From assembly GCA_036676195.1 (NCBI GenBank), contig JAKFDK010000010.1:1-64000 (forward strand): a stretch of 64,000 nucleotides of DNA, written 5' to 3'. Below the pieces are notes generated by a model, which was not told the origin of the DNA, searched no databases, and saw only the letters and a program-made list of their open reading frames with translations. This stretch comes from JAKFDK01 sp036676195 (GTDB taxonomy: Bacteria; Bacillota; Sulfobacillia; Symbiobacteriales; ZC4RG38). Positions 54,764-63,634 of this stretch are shown here, one piece after another. The stretch's first letter is position 1. Each line of letters begins with the position of its first letter. A program made the translations under genes and the position numbers.

Positions 54764-55906
54764 ATGCATCCTTACAGGTTACCAGTGCGGCGAACAGTCA
54801 GCGGCTTATCCCGCCGGCGGCCCGGCTGGGGGGCCCTGGTAGCTGCGGCCATTATTAGCAGTCTGCTCGGTGGTACGACAGGCGCCCTCCTTCACAGCCA
54901 GTGGGGGCGGCCCTCGGCCCCGGGCGGGCAGCCGGCACCCGGCGAGGTACCGGCTGCCCGCCTCAGTTTAGACTATACCTCGGCGGTAACTGAAGCCGCG
55001 GCCAGGGTGGCACCGGCGGTGGTGGGCATTGTCGGGCAGACAAGGACACGCTCCGGTTTTCGAAGTGCCGGCACTGGCTCAGGGGTGATTTTTGACCGGC
55101 AACAAGGGCTGATCGTTACCAACGCCCATGTGGTCGCCGGGGCAGCCCGGCTGGCGGTGAAATTGGCCGATGACCGGGTGCTGCCGGCGGAACTGGTGGG
55201 CCAGGATGAGGTGACTGATCTGGCGGTGGTGCGGGTTGCAGAGGGTGATCTGCCGGCCCAGGCGGAGTTTGGCGACTCTGACCGCCTCAAGGTGGGCGAA
55301 CTGGCCGTTGCCATTGGCAACCCACTGGGCCTGGACTTTCAACGTACTGTCACCGCTGGCATCATCAGTGGCCTGAACCGGGAATTGTCTCTGGAAACGG
55401 AGAGTGGTGTGGAAACGACTCTTCAGGTCTTGCAGACAGATGCGGCGATTAATCCCGGTAATTCCGGGGGCGCCCTGGTCAATGCGACTGGTCAGGTGGT
55501 AGGGATCAACTCGGCCAAAATCGCCCGTCAGGGCGTGGAGGGTATCGGCTTTGCCATTCCAATTAACTTCGCCCGGCCGATCATGCAGGACCTGATGACG
55601 CTGGGAAAGGTGGCCCGTCCCGCGCTGGGGATCCGCGGCTATGGCAGCCGGGTGGAACAGGAATGGGCCACCGGTTACAGCGGTGAAGGCATGATTGTTG
55701 AAGTGGTCCCGGGTGGGCCGGCTGGCCGGGCGGGTTTGCGTACCGGGGATGTCCTGGTGGCCCTGGACGGCCGTCCTCTGAACAGTTGGGGCGAGTATGT
55801 GGTGAACATCGGTCGATATCGGCCTGGCACCCAGGTAACCCTGAAAGTGCGGCGCCTGACTGGCGGGCGGGGACAGGAATTTGAGGTTGTGGCCACGTTG
55901 CAGTGA
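54764..55906 (+). CDS. htrA: HtrA/DegP-type membrane serine protease
   Basis: Membrane-anchored S1C protease for misfolded external proteins. Single helix (ALVAAAIISSLLGGTTGALL), trypsin-like domain with His122 (TNAHVV), Asp152 (TDLAVV) and Ser234 (GNSGGAL), then a PDZ domain from about residue 285 (GEGMIVEVVPGGPAGRAGLRTGDVLVALDG). Length of 380 aa is typical of YycK/HtrC-type Firmicutes proteins. ATG 54764 has GGGGTGA upstream. It is often next to walRK in other genomes but lies 20 kb away here. Confidence 0.96.
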   Translation: MHPYRLPVRRTVSGLSRRRPGWGALVAAAIISSLLGGTTGALLHSQWGRPSAPGGQPAPGEVPAARLSLDYTSAVTEAAARVAPAVVGIVGQTRTRSGFRSAGTGSGVIFDRQQGLIVTNAHVVAGAARLAVKLADDRVLPAELVGQDEVTDLAVVRVAEGDLPAQAEFGDSDRLKVGELAVAIGNPLGLDFQRTVTAGIISGLNRELSLETESGVETTLQVLQTDAAINPGNSGGALVNATGQVVGINSAKIARQGVEGIGFAIPINFARPIMQDLMTLGKVARPALGIRGYGSRVEQEWATGYSGEGMIVEVVPGGPAGRAGLRTGDVLVALDGRPLNSWGEYVVNIGRYRPGTQVTLKVRRLTGGRGQEFEVVATLQ

Positions 55907-55908
55907 GG

Positions 55909-55950
55909 AAACCGCCCGGGCTACATGAACACTGTGGCCGCGGGCGGTTT
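55909..55950. terminator. Bidirectional terminator between htrA and the PBP gene
   Basis: AAACCGCCCG (55909-55918) and CGGGCGGTTT (55941-55950) pair perfectly, with further pairing inside. A-rich and T-rich ends suit termination on both strands. Confidence 0.8.
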
Positions 55951-55958
55951 GGCGTGTA

Positions 55959-58298
55959 TCAGCGCAGTGGCGACCTGGATGGCCAGGGACCGAGCGGTAC
56001 CGGCAGTTCCGGTTGGGGAGAGTCTGCCGCCGGTGGCGGAGGTTCTTCCGCCGGTGGCGGAGATTCCTCCGGCCCTGGAGTCAGGGGGAGCCCAGTGTCA
56101 GGCAGAAAGTCGACCGCCGGCAGGTCCACATCGGGAACCTCCAGGTGTGTCTGGGGACTGCCCGGGGGGCGCGGCCGCGGTGGGCGTACCTGTCCGGGGG
56201 GCTGAAGCCCGGGGTTGGGTGCCGGCACCGGCAGAAGGGGTGCGGGTTCCGGCAACGCGGGCACCGGCGCTCCGGGGGTTGCTGGTGCCGGTTCTGGCAT
56301 GCCGGGGGCCGGCGGGAGCATCAGCCCGGGCAAGGGAATCCAACGCCGGTCGTATTCTTCAGGCTGCGTTCCGGCCAGAAACAGCTCGGTGTGGTTCGGA
56401 CACCCGGCGGTGGCCAAAAGCCCGGAGTCGGAGCAGATCTTGGCGGCGGTAATACCCGGTGGGCGCCGAAAATCGCTATGTGGGACATCGGCCAGAGCCT
56501 GGTTGATAAAGTCAGCCCAGATCGGCGCCGAAAGTGTGGCACCGGTCAGGCCGCCGGGCAGGGACTTGGAAGCGTCATCGTTACCCGTCCAGACTGCGGC
56601 GACCAGGTCCGGGGTATACCCAATGATCCAGGCGTCGTGGGAGAACTCCGAGGTCCCGGTTTTGGCTGCCGCCGGGCGGCCATGGATCAACCAGGAAACC
56701 TGCCCGGCGGTACCGCCGGGTTTCAGCACGCCCTTCATGATATCGGTGAGGATATAGGAAATTCGTTCATCCAGCACCTTTACAGCCCGGGGGCGGTTAT
56801 CGACCAGTACGGTGCCGAATTGGTCGACAATACGGAGAATGGCCAGAGGCTCAACCCGGTAGCCACCGTTGGGGAATGTGGCAAAGGCACGGGTCATTTC
56901 CAGCACCGTTACCTCGGAGGTGCCGAGGGCCAGGGTCAGGTCGGAATGGAGCGGACCGCCGATCCCCAGGTCCCGGGCCAACGGAATGACTTGTTCCGGC
57001 TTGATGGTGTTCATCCATTTGGCAGCGACGATATTGTCTGAGTCCCAGATGGCCTCCCGCATGCCCATGGGCCGGTAATGGTAGGGCTTACGCGGGTCAA
57101 AGTCCTTGGGGCTCCAGTTTGGGTGCCCGGTCCCACCGGGAAAGGTGACGGGCTCACAGGTCTGCACAGAGCCGGCGGTGTAGTACTCGGTTTTGAGCAC
57201 GGCCGCATACATGAACGGCTTAAACGCCGACCCCGGCTGCCGCCGGGCCTGTACGGCGCGGTTAAAAGGTGACTTACGGTAATCCCTCCCGCCCACCAGC
57301 GCCTTGATGTGACCGGTGCGCGGCTCCAGCGCCACAATGGCACCCTGGGGCTGCAGGGATCCCTCCTCGCCCGCCGGTGGGGAAGGCAGACCCTCACGTA
57401 ACGCTCTCACGGCGGCGCGCTGCATCTTCATGTCCAGGGTGGTGAAGATCTTGTAGCCGCCCTTCAGGAGATTGCGGTGTACCTCTGGGTATTGGGTTTT
57501 CAGTTGCTCCTCCACATAGCTAAGAAAATAGGCGGCCCCGCCGGCCTCTTCCGGCTCCCGGACCAGGACCACCGGTGTCGCCAGAACCGCGTTCATTTGC
57601 TCGGCATCCAGGTATCCCACCGCGACCATGCGCGCCAGAACCTCGTTTCGGCGCTCCGTTGCACCGGTGAGATTGATGAACGGATTGTAAAGTTCCGGGC
57701 CCCGGGGCAGGCCGGCGATGAGGGCTGCTTCGGGTAGCGTCAGGTCACGGACAGACTTGCCGAAATAGGTTTCGGATGCTACCTCCACACCATGGGCACC
57801 CTGCCCAAGGTAAATGGTGTTCAGGTACATCTCCAGGATTTCGTCCTTGCTGTACTGGGATTCCAGTTTGAGTGAGTAGACCAGTTCCCGCAGCTTGCGC
57901 CAGACAGTCCGTTCATGGCTCAGGTACAGGTTACGGGCTAACTGCTGGGTAATGGTGCTGCCGCCTTCCACGACCCGGCGGGCCACCACGTTGCGCCACA
58001 GCGCCCGGAACAGACCGCGGGGGTCCAGCCCCCGGTGCTGGTAAAAGCGGTCATCCTCAGCCGCCACAATGGCATGGCGAAGGGTAAGGGGGACCTGGGC
58101 GAGGGGCACTTCCAGCCGGTTTTCCGTAAAACGACGGGAGATCATTTGCCCATTGATATCGTAAAACTCAGCGGCGGTGGGTTTGTCCGGAGACGGCAGG
58201 GGAGTCAGTACAACGGTTGCCAGAAACGCAAACACAACTGCCGCCGGCACCAGAATCAGGGCAATGACCAGGAGTTTCACCGGCAAAAACCAGCGCAT
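55959..58298 (-). CDS. Class A penicillin-binding protein (PBP1A type)
   Basis: Bifunctional peptidoglycan transglycosylase-transpeptidase. Membrane helix at residues 7-32, glycosyltransferase domain with catalytic Glu81 (EDDRFYQHRG), then the transpeptidase domain with SAFK (357-360), SDN (420-422) and KTG (546-548). After about residue 665 comes a ~115-residue tail that is nearly all Pro, Ala, Glu and Gly. ATG 58298 has GGAGGCGA upstream; the frame is open 34 codons further without a ribosome site. 779 aa. Transcribed after aspS, separated by a terminator. Confidence 0.95.
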   Translation of the reverse strand: MRWFLPVKLLVIALILVPAAVVFAFLATVVLTPLPSPDKPTAAEFYDINGQMISRRFTENRLEVPLAQVPLTLRHAIVAAEDDRFYQHRGLDPRGLFRALWRNVVARRVVEGGSTITQQLARNLYLSHERTVWRKLRELVYSLKLESQYSKDEILEMYLNTIYLGQGAHGVEVASETYFGKSVRDLTLPEAALIAGLPRGPELYNPFINLTGATERRNEVLARMVAVGYLDAEQMNAVLATPVVLVREPEEAGGAAYFLSYVEEQLKTQYPEVHRNLLKGGYKIFTTLDMKMQRAAVRALREGLPSPPAGEEGSLQPQGAIVALEPRTGHIKALVGGRDYRKSPFNRAVQARRQPGSAFKPFMYAAVLKTEYYTAGSVQTCEPVTFPGGTGHPNWSPKDFDPRKPYHYRPMGMREAIWDSDNIVAAKWMNTIKPEQVIPLARDLGIGGPLHSDLTLALGTSEVTVLEMTRAFATFPNGGYRVEPLAILRIVDQFGTVLVDNRPRAVKVLDERISYILTDIMKGVLKPGGTAGQVSWLIHGRPAAAKTGTSEFSHDAWIIGYTPDLVAAVWTGNDDASKSLPGGLTGATLSAPIWADFINQALADVPHSDFRRPPGITAAKICSDSGLLATAGCPNHTELFLAGTQPEEYDRRWIPLPGLMLPPAPGMPEPAPATPGAPVPALPEPAPLLPVPAPNPGLQPPGQVRPPRPRPPGSPQTHLEVPDVDLPAVDFLPDTGLPLTPGPEESPPPAEEPPPPAADSPQPELPVPLGPWPSRSPLR

Positions 58299-58340
58299 GT
58301 ATGTCGCCTCCGCTGTTGTTAGTGTTTCCCTTTCGGAGAC

Positions 58341-58370
58341 AAAATAAGAGGCCCCCGACTGGCGGGGGCC
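58341..58370 (-). terminator. Terminator of aspS
   Basis: On the minus strand GGCCCCCG / CGGGGGCC with a five-base loop, followed by TCTTATTTTG. Confidence 0.85.
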
Positions 58371-58404
58371 CCAAATGATAGGGTGGCGCTGCAGGTGCAC
58401 AGGG

Positions 58405-59718
58405 TCAGGGGGTCAGGCGCTGCCGGTCGCGGGGGAAGGTAGCCGCTTCGCGGGCGTTGCCAAGACCCAGGGTGAGGGCGGTCAGACGCTCGGCGCCGAT
58501 GGCAAAGCCGCCGTGGGGCGGGCAGCCGAGCTCAAAGACCTCCATGTAGGCGCTGAAGTTGGCCGGATTCATCTTGCGGGCCAGCATGTTGCGCTCCAGC
58601 ACCTGGGGCAGGTGTACCCGCTGGCCGCCTGAAGTGATCTCCTGCCCATTCATGAGCAGGTCAAACCCGCGGGCAACGGTCGGGTCTTCCGGGTCGGGCC
58701 AGACATAAAAAGGCTTGCTCTTGGCCGGGTACCGGGTCAGAAACACGAAGGCGCCCTTGCCTTCGGCGGCCACATACTTGCAAATCAGCTTTTCGCCTTC
58801 GGTGTCCAGGTCGCCCTCGGGTGAAACCTTCTTGTACTTCCGCCGCAGGATCTCCTGGGCTTCCAGTACCGGAATGCGTTCAATGCGGGCGGGCACTTCG
58901 GGTACAGTGGCGCGCCACAGGGCCAGTTCCGCCGCGCAGCGCTCCGCTGTGGCCTGAAAGATGTGGCGCAGCAGTTCCGTTTCCAGGTCCATGAGATCCT
59001 CTTCGGACTCGATAAAGCCCATTTCCACGTCCAGGCTGGTGAATTCGCACAAATGCCGGGAGGTATTATGGTCCTCAGCCCGGTAGGCCGGCCCTACTTC
59101 AAAGACCCGTTCAAACCCGGCGGCCACCAGCATCTGCTTGTACAACTGCGGTGACTGGGCCAGGAAGGCTTTGTGTTCAAAGTACTGAACGGGGAACAGG
59201 TTGGCCCCGCCTTCGGTACCGGTGGCCACAATTTTGGGCGTGCGGATTTCGGTGAAGCCCTGGTTGCGCAGATAGTCCCGGAAGGCGTGAATCTGTTCGG
59301 CCGCCACCTTGAGGACGGCGTTCTGCCTGGGATGCCGCAGCCCGTAGGCCCGGTGCTCCAGAATGGTTTCCAGGCCGGCCTTGAGTTCTTTTTTGCCCAG
59401 TTCAAAGGGCAGGGTCCGGGTGGGGGCAGCCAGAATCTCCAGAGCAGTGGCGCGCAGCTCACACCCGCCGGGTGCTCGGGGTTCGGATGCCACCTCACCG
59501 CTGACGGTAACCACCGATTCTTCGGGCAGATCGCGGGCAGCCAGTTCCCCTTCCAGCACTACCTGGCAAAGTCCGGAGCGGTCGCGCAGGATGACAAAGG
59601 CCAGGGCGCCCATATGCCGGCAGCTATGCACCCACCCCTGCAAGGTGGCGGTGCTGCCTAAAGACCCGGACAGTTGCCGGGCCAGGACTCGGCCCGCGGC
59701 AGATGTTGTGGCAGACAC
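58405..59718 (-). CDS. aspS: Aspartyl-tRNA synthetase (archaeal/non-discriminating type)
   Basis: Class II synthetase charging tRNA-Asp, and possibly tRNA-Asn as a non-discriminating enzyme. An OB-fold anticodon domain (TLQGWVHSCRHMGALAFVILRD) precedes class II motifs: TEIRTPKIV, FEVGPAYRAEDHNTSRHLCEFTSLDVEMGF (motif 2) and GFAIGAERLTALTLGL (motif 3). Length of 437 aa is that of archaeal-type AspRS, which lacks the large GAD insertion of the standard bacterial enzyme. GTG 59718 follows GGAGGA with 9-nt spacing. Preceded by a T-box leader. Confidence 0.94.
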   Translation of the reverse strand: MSATTSAAGRVLARQLSGSLGSTATLQGWVHSCRHMGALAFVILRDRSGLCQVVLEGELAARDLPEESVVTVSGEVASEPRAPGGCELRATALEILAAPTRTLPFELGKKELKAGLETILEHRAYGLRHPRQNAVLKVAAEQIHAFRDYLRNQGFTEIRTPKIVATGTEGGANLFPVQYFEHKAFLAQSPQLYKQMLVAAGFERVFEVGPAYRAEDHNTSRHLCEFTSLDVEMGFIESEEDLMDLETELLRHIFQATAERCAAELALWRATVPEVPARIERIPVLEAQEILRRKYKKVSPEGDLDTEGEKLICKYVAAEGKGAFVFLTRYPAKSKPFYVWPDPEDPTVARGFDLLMNGQEITSGGQRVHLPQVLERNMLARKMNPANFSAYMEVFELGCPPHGGFAIGAERLTALTLGLGNAREAATFPRDRQRLTP

Positions 59719-59762
59719 GGTGAAGCATCCTCCTCGCTTGCTACAGCCCAGAATAAACACCA

Positions 59763-60072
59763 AAAAGGCCCGTCCCCGGTGAAGGGACGAGCCGGTTGCT
59801 CGCGGTGCCACCCTTGTTGCTGCCGGCCCTCTGCCGGCAACCTCTTTGCATGGCCCGGTAACGGCGGGCGCCGTCGCGGTTTACTCCCCGGCCTGGGTTT
59901 CAACCCCGCACTCGCGGGTGTCCTTCGCCGCAACTGCCTGCTGCTTTGCACCGCCTTGCCACCGGCCGAAGCCACAGCCTGCCCGTTGGGCAGGGGGGCT
60001 GTTCCGGCAACTTGTCCAGCAGCTCTCTGAAAGGGCAGCTACAGGTACTCGCCCGGTCATCGCTTTAACTAC
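59763..60072 (-). promoter_or_regulatory. T-box riboswitch leader of aspS
   Basis: The minus-strand transcript contains AAGGGTGGCACCGCG (59815-59801), the hallmark T-box sequence. An intrinsic terminator follows: GGCTCGTCCC pairs with GGGACGGGCC, then CCTTTTTGG (about 59795-59763). Stem I elements include GAGAG. A GAC (Asp codon) at 59922-59920 lies in a suitable position for the specifier; that placement is by eye. Uncharged tRNA-Asp would favour the antiterminator. With the promoter it explains the gene-free stretch 59719-60195. Confidence 0.9.
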
Positions 60073-60078
60073 TTGCGG

Positions 60079-60107
60079 ATTATAACACCGTTGTGGTATT
60101 CGGGCAA
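60079..60107 (-). promoter_or_regulatory. SigA-type promoter of the aspS leader
   Basis: On the minus strand TTGCCC (60107-60102), 17-bp spacer, TATAAT (60084-60079). Confidence 0.75.
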
Positions 60108-60138
60108 CAGTGAACCGGCCGGCATACGGTGATTGGCT

Positions 60139-60166
60139 TTGCCGCGGTGGTTTACTCTGGTATACT
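60139..60166 (+). promoter_or_regulatory. SigA-type promoter of speEB
   Basis: TTGCCG (60139-60144), 16-bp spacer, TATACT (60161-60166), 30 bp before the speE ATG. It is divergent from the aspS promoter with about 30 bp between. Confidence 0.6.
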
Positions 60167-60195
60167 CGGTCTTGGCAAATGGAGGCGATGGAAGA

Positions 60196-61128
60196 ATGGA
60201 ACTCTGGATCACGGAAAAGCAGACGGACAGCCTGACGATTTCCCTGCGTTGCAAGACGGCGTTGCACCGGGAGCAGACGCAGTATCAGGACCTGCTCATT
60301 GTGGATACGGAACAACTGGGCCGCATGTTGCTGCTGGACGGCTGCGTGATGACAACCGAGGTGGACGAGTTTGTCTACCACGAGATGATGTCGCACGTAC
60401 CCCTGTTCACCCATCCCAACCCCCGGCGGGTCCTGGTGGTGGGCGGCGGGGATGGTGGCGTGGTACGTGAGGTACTCAAGCATCCGTCGGTGGAAGAGGT
60501 TATTTTGGCGGAAATTGATGACCGTGTGATTGAAACTGCCAAGGAGTTCTTCCCGACGATTTCCCGGGAGTTAACCAACCCCCGTTGCAAGATCATGGTG
60601 GGTGACGGCATTGCCTTTGTGGCCCAGCACCGCAACACCTTTGACGTCATCATTGTGGATTCCACCGACCCCATCGGCCCTGCCGTGGGGTTATTTGCGA
60701 AGAAGTTTTATGAAGATGTATTTAACGCCCTGACCGAGGACGGGCTGTTTGTTGCCCAAAGTGAGTCGCCGTTCCTGAATCCCGCGTTTATCCGTGACCT
60801 GCAGCAGCGCATTGGCGGCATTTTCCCGATAACCACGCTATACGGCTGCCATATTCCCACTTACCCCAGCGGTTTCTGGTGCATTTCCAGCGGGTCCAAA
60901 CGCCATGACCCCCGTAACCCGGCTAACCTGGAACAGCGCTTTGGCAACATGGAGACCAAGTATTATGAGCCAACCCTGCACCGCGGTGCCTTTGTTCTGC
61001 CCCGGTTTGCGCGCTACCTGACCTGGGAGGCGCAGCGCCAGGCGGAGCAAGAAGGCGTGCAACTGCCGGTGGGCCTGACGGGCATGGGTCAGGAGAAAAC
61101 GGCCGGCGCCCTTGGGGAGGGCAAGTAA
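60196..61128 (+). CDS. speE: Spermidine synthase
   Basis: Transfers an aminopropyl group from decarboxylated SAM to putrescine. Glycine-rich RVLVVGGGDGGVVREVLKH binds dcSAM, and the catalytic IVDSTDPIGPA contains the conserved Asp residues. ATG 60196 is chosen after GGAGG (60181-60185); the upstream frame begins inside the promoter. 310 aa, slightly longer than usual because of a C-terminal Gln/Gly-rich tail. speB starts one base after the stop, so the two are translated together. Confidence 0.96.
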   Translation: MELWITEKQTDSLTISLRCKTALHREQTQYQDLLIVDTEQLGRMLLLDGCVMTTEVDEFVYHEMMSHVPLFTHPNPRRVLVVGGGDGGVVREVLKHPSVEEVILAEIDDRVIETAKEFFPTISRELTNPRCKIMVGDGIAFVAQHRNTFDVIIVDSTDPIGPAVGLFAKKFYEDVFNALTEDGLFVAQSESPFLNPAFIRDLQQRIGGIFPITTLYGCHIPTYPSGFWCISSGSKRHDPRNPANLEQRFGNMETKYYEPTLHRGAFVLPRFARYLTWEAQRQAEQEGVQLPVGLTGMGQEKTAGALGEGK

Positions 61129-61983
61129 GTGGAGCACCTGGACCGCCTGGACCGCTTTATGAGCGCCCAGGCCAGCTACGCCGATGCCCGGGCTGTGCTC
61201 TTCGGCATTCCCATGGACTTTACGACCTCGTACCGGCCGGGCACCCGCTTCGGTCCCGGTCGGATCCGGGAAGCCTCCTACGGCATTGAGGACTGGAGCT
61301 TCCACCAGCTTGCCGACCTGCACGACAAGGCATACCACGACCTGGGCGATGTTCCAATGGTGTATGGCGACGTGGTGCGCAGCCTGGAACGGGCCAAATC
61401 GGTGGCCTGCCAGATTGTGGCCGACGGCAAGATTCCCTTCATGATGGGCGGCGAGCACCTGGTAACAGTGCCGGTGGTCCATGCGGTGGCGGAAAAGTAC
61501 CCGGACCTGGTGTTGCTGCAGTTTGACGCTCATGCCGACCTGCGCTCAGACTACACCGGTAACCCGCTCTCCCACGCCACTGCCATGCGGCGCTGCCTGG
61601 ACGTGCTGCCGCCGCGCAACCTGTACCAGTTCGGTATCCGTTCCGGCACCAAAGAGGAGTATCAGTACAGCCGGGAGCACTGCCATTTATACCCGCATGA
61701 GGTCCTGGCGCCGCTGAAGAAGCTGGTCCCCTCTCTGGGACAACGGCCGGTTTATATTACCATCGATATTGATGTGCATGATCCGGCCTATGCGCCCGGT
61801 ACCGGTACCCCTGAACCCGGCGGAATCTCGTCGCGGGAAATGATTGAAGCCATTTCGGCGATGGCCGGGCTGAATGTGGTGGGGTTTGACGTGGTGGAGG
61901 TTGCCCCCAACCTGGACGAGACCGATCGTACGGTGGTGCTGGGGGCGCTCCTGATTCGCGAGGCGCTGCTGGCCTTCGCTTAG
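61129..61983 (+). CDS. speB: Agmatinase
   Basis: Manganese ureohydrolase converting agmatine to putrescine and urea. All ligand motifs are present: GGEHLVTVP, DAHADLRSDY and DIDVHDPAYAPGTGTPEPGG. Length of 284 aa is standard. GTG 61129 follows GGGAGGG and directly abuts speE. The agmatine comes from the SpeA at 49.7 kb. Confidence 0.97.
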   Translation: MEHLDRLDRFMSAQASYADARAVLFGIPMDFTTSYRPGTRFGPGRIREASYGIEDWSFHQLADLHDKAYHDLGDVPMVYGDVVRSLERAKSVACQIVADGKIPFMMGGEHLVTVPVVHAVAEKYPDLVLLQFDAHADLRSDYTGNPLSHATAMRRCLDVLPPRNLYQFGIRSGTKEEYQYSREHCHLYPHEVLAPLKKLVPSLGQRPVYITIDIDVHDPAYAPGTGTPEPGGISSREMIEAISAMAGLNVVGFDVVEVAPNLDETDRTVVLGALLIREALLAFA

Positions 61984-62011
61984 TGGACGACCTGTGCGAA
62001 TCGGACTGGAA

Positions 62012-62048
62012 AGCCGTCGGGGAGCGCTGCTCCGGCGGTTTTTTCTTT
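62012..62048 (+). terminator. Rho-independent terminator of speEB
   Basis: GCCGTCGGGGAGC pairs with GCTCCGGCGG around a GCT loop (with a mismatch), followed by TTTTTTC. Confidence 0.85.
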
Positions 62049-62153
62049 CCGCACAGGAGGTTTTTTGCCGAAAAGCGAACGCTTCAGGAACCTGACGCAC
62101 TCTAATAAACCGGAATGCTTCGGTACGGAGCGCTCCAAGGAGGGAACCGTACC

Positions 62154-62666
62154 ATGTTGCAGGGCACATCAGCCGAGGACCAGTTTTTTGACCTGCTCCG
62201 CCCGGAACAGGGAAAACTCTACCGCACAGCCTGGGCCATTCTCGGCAATGAGGCAGATGCCAGGGATGCCTTACAGGAAGCGGTTATCCGGGCGTACCGG
62301 GCATTTGCACAACTCAAAGGCGGCGCCATCGCCTTCCCAGCCTGGATGCGGCGCATTGTGGTGAACCAGTGTACCCAGATTTTACGCAAGCGCAGCCGGG
62401 TGATTCCGGTGGAACGGCCGGAGGAGCTCATGCCCGAAGCTGCCGGCGGCATTTCCGATCAGAGCGATGTCTGGGATGTGGTCAGAGGTTTACCGGAGCA
62501 CTACCGGGCGGTGGTGGTGCTGCGTTTTCTGAACGACATGCAACTGGACGACATCGCAGCTGCCCTGAATATTCCGGTGGGCACGGTGAAGTCCAGATTG
62601 CACACGGCGTTGAAGCAACTACGGGCCACGCTGGCGGAAACAGGGGAAAGGAGGGGGGCGTTGTGA
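62154..62666 (+). CDS. ECF-family RNA polymerase sigma factor
   Basis: Group 4 sigma factor of 170 aa. Region 2 (LYRTAWAILGNEADARDALQEAVIRAYRAF) binds the -10, and region 4 (LPEHYRAVVVLRFLNDMQLDDIAAALNIPVGTVKSRLHTALKQLR) binds the -35. ATG 62154 follows AAGGAGGG. Coupled by a TGATG overlap to the membrane protein below, its probable anti-sigma. Confidence 0.94.
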   Translation: MLQGTSAEDQFFDLLRPEQGKLYRTAWAILGNEADARDALQEAVIRAYRAFAQLKGGAIAFPAWMRRIVVNQCTQILRKRSRVIPVERPEELMPEAAGGISDQSDVWDVVRGLPEHYRAVVVLRFLNDMQLDDIAAALNIPVGTVKSRLHTALKQLRATLAETGERRGAL

Positions 62667-63475
62667 TGAATTGCGACCGGGTACGGGAACAGGTCCAGGC
62701 GCAGCTCTGGGGAGACGGGGAGTTCTCTGCACGCGAGGAGCTGAACGCACACCTCGCCCAGTGTTCCGCCTGCGCCAGGGAGGCCGAGACGATGGCCGGG
62801 CTGACGTACCGATTGCAATCCGGGTTACGCAACTGGGTGGATGAAGGCATGGCGCCGCCGGACCTGGAACAGCAACTGCGGCTGGCCGTCCGCAGCGCGG
62901 TGGCCGTAGACGTGGAAGAGGTCCTGCGGGAGGCGGAGGAACTCCCTTCGGAACGCGAAACCCGCAAACAAATCAGGCAGCGTGAAGTGCGTCGTACCTT
63001 TTGGACGGTGGCTGCCGCTGCTGCCGTAGCCGCACTGCTATTTGTAAGCCTGCCCACCGGCCATGAAATGGCCAGCCGCTTACCCCTTGTGGGCGCATTA
63101 ATCCAGTTTGGCCGCGGTGCGAAAACCCTGCCCGGGGAGACACCGGTGAATCTGACTGTTACTTCCGGAGACGTGACCCTGCGGTTAACGCAGGTTCTGC
63201 CAGAGCCGGAAGCGACCCGAGTGATTTACACCCTGGAAGGCATTCCTGGTGGGCTGGCGGGTCGTGACGCCCGGGACCTGGCCGGGGAATTGCTGGCCGG
63301 CGGAAAGCGATTGCAACTGGTTTCGCTGGCGATCGTCCGGGATGCCAACGGGATTCCGAGCACAGTGGAAGCCACCTATGGCCCTACCCCGGCCGGTCAG
63401 CCCATTACGTTCCGCATTGACCGGTTACCCGGAGTGAACGGGGGTCCGTGGGAAGTCGGACTGCCAGTAAAGTAA
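62666..63475 (+). CDS. Membrane anti-sigma factor with zinc-finger domain
   Basis: N-terminal cytoplasmic zinc-finger of the anti-sigma (ZAS) type: HLAQCSAC (H-x3-C-x2-C), expected to hold the sigma factor. A helix (TFWTVAAAAAVAALLFVSL) lies near residues 112-130, followed by an external domain of about 140 aa. ATG 62666 overlaps the sigma stop codon by one base. The frame is open far upstream only as a shadow of the sigma gene. 269 aa. Release of sigma presumably follows an external signal. Confidence 0.9.
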   Translation: MNCDRVREQVQAQLWGDGEFSAREELNAHLAQCSACAREAETMAGLTYRLQSGLRNWVDEGMAPPDLEQQLRLAVRSAVAVDVEEVLREAEELPSERETRKQIRQREVRRTFWTVAAAAAVAALLFVSLPTGHEMASRLPLVGALIQFGRGAKTLPGETPVNLTVTSGDVTLRLTQVLPEPEATRVIYTLEGIPGGLAGRDARDLAGELLAGGKRLQLVSLAIVRDANGIPSTVEATYGPTPAGQPITFRIDRLPGVNGGPWEVGLPVK

Positions 63476-63494
63476 AGGGTTCCATATGACACCA

Positions 63495-63521
63495 GACCAG
63501 GGTCCCTCCCCTGGTCTTTTT
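63495..63521 (+). terminator. Rho-independent terminator of the sigma/anti-sigma pair
   Basis: GACCAGGG / CCCTGGTC with a short loop and TTTTT tail, 20 bp past the stop. Confidence 0.9.
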
Positions 63522-63634
63522 GCGTTTCGGGCGAACTACCAACTGGGATTTTACGGAAAACTAACCTGACAGAGGAAAACGAGGTCAATCGACCGAAAAG
63601 AGGGTGGAACCACAGTTTTTAGGAGGTAGGCAAT

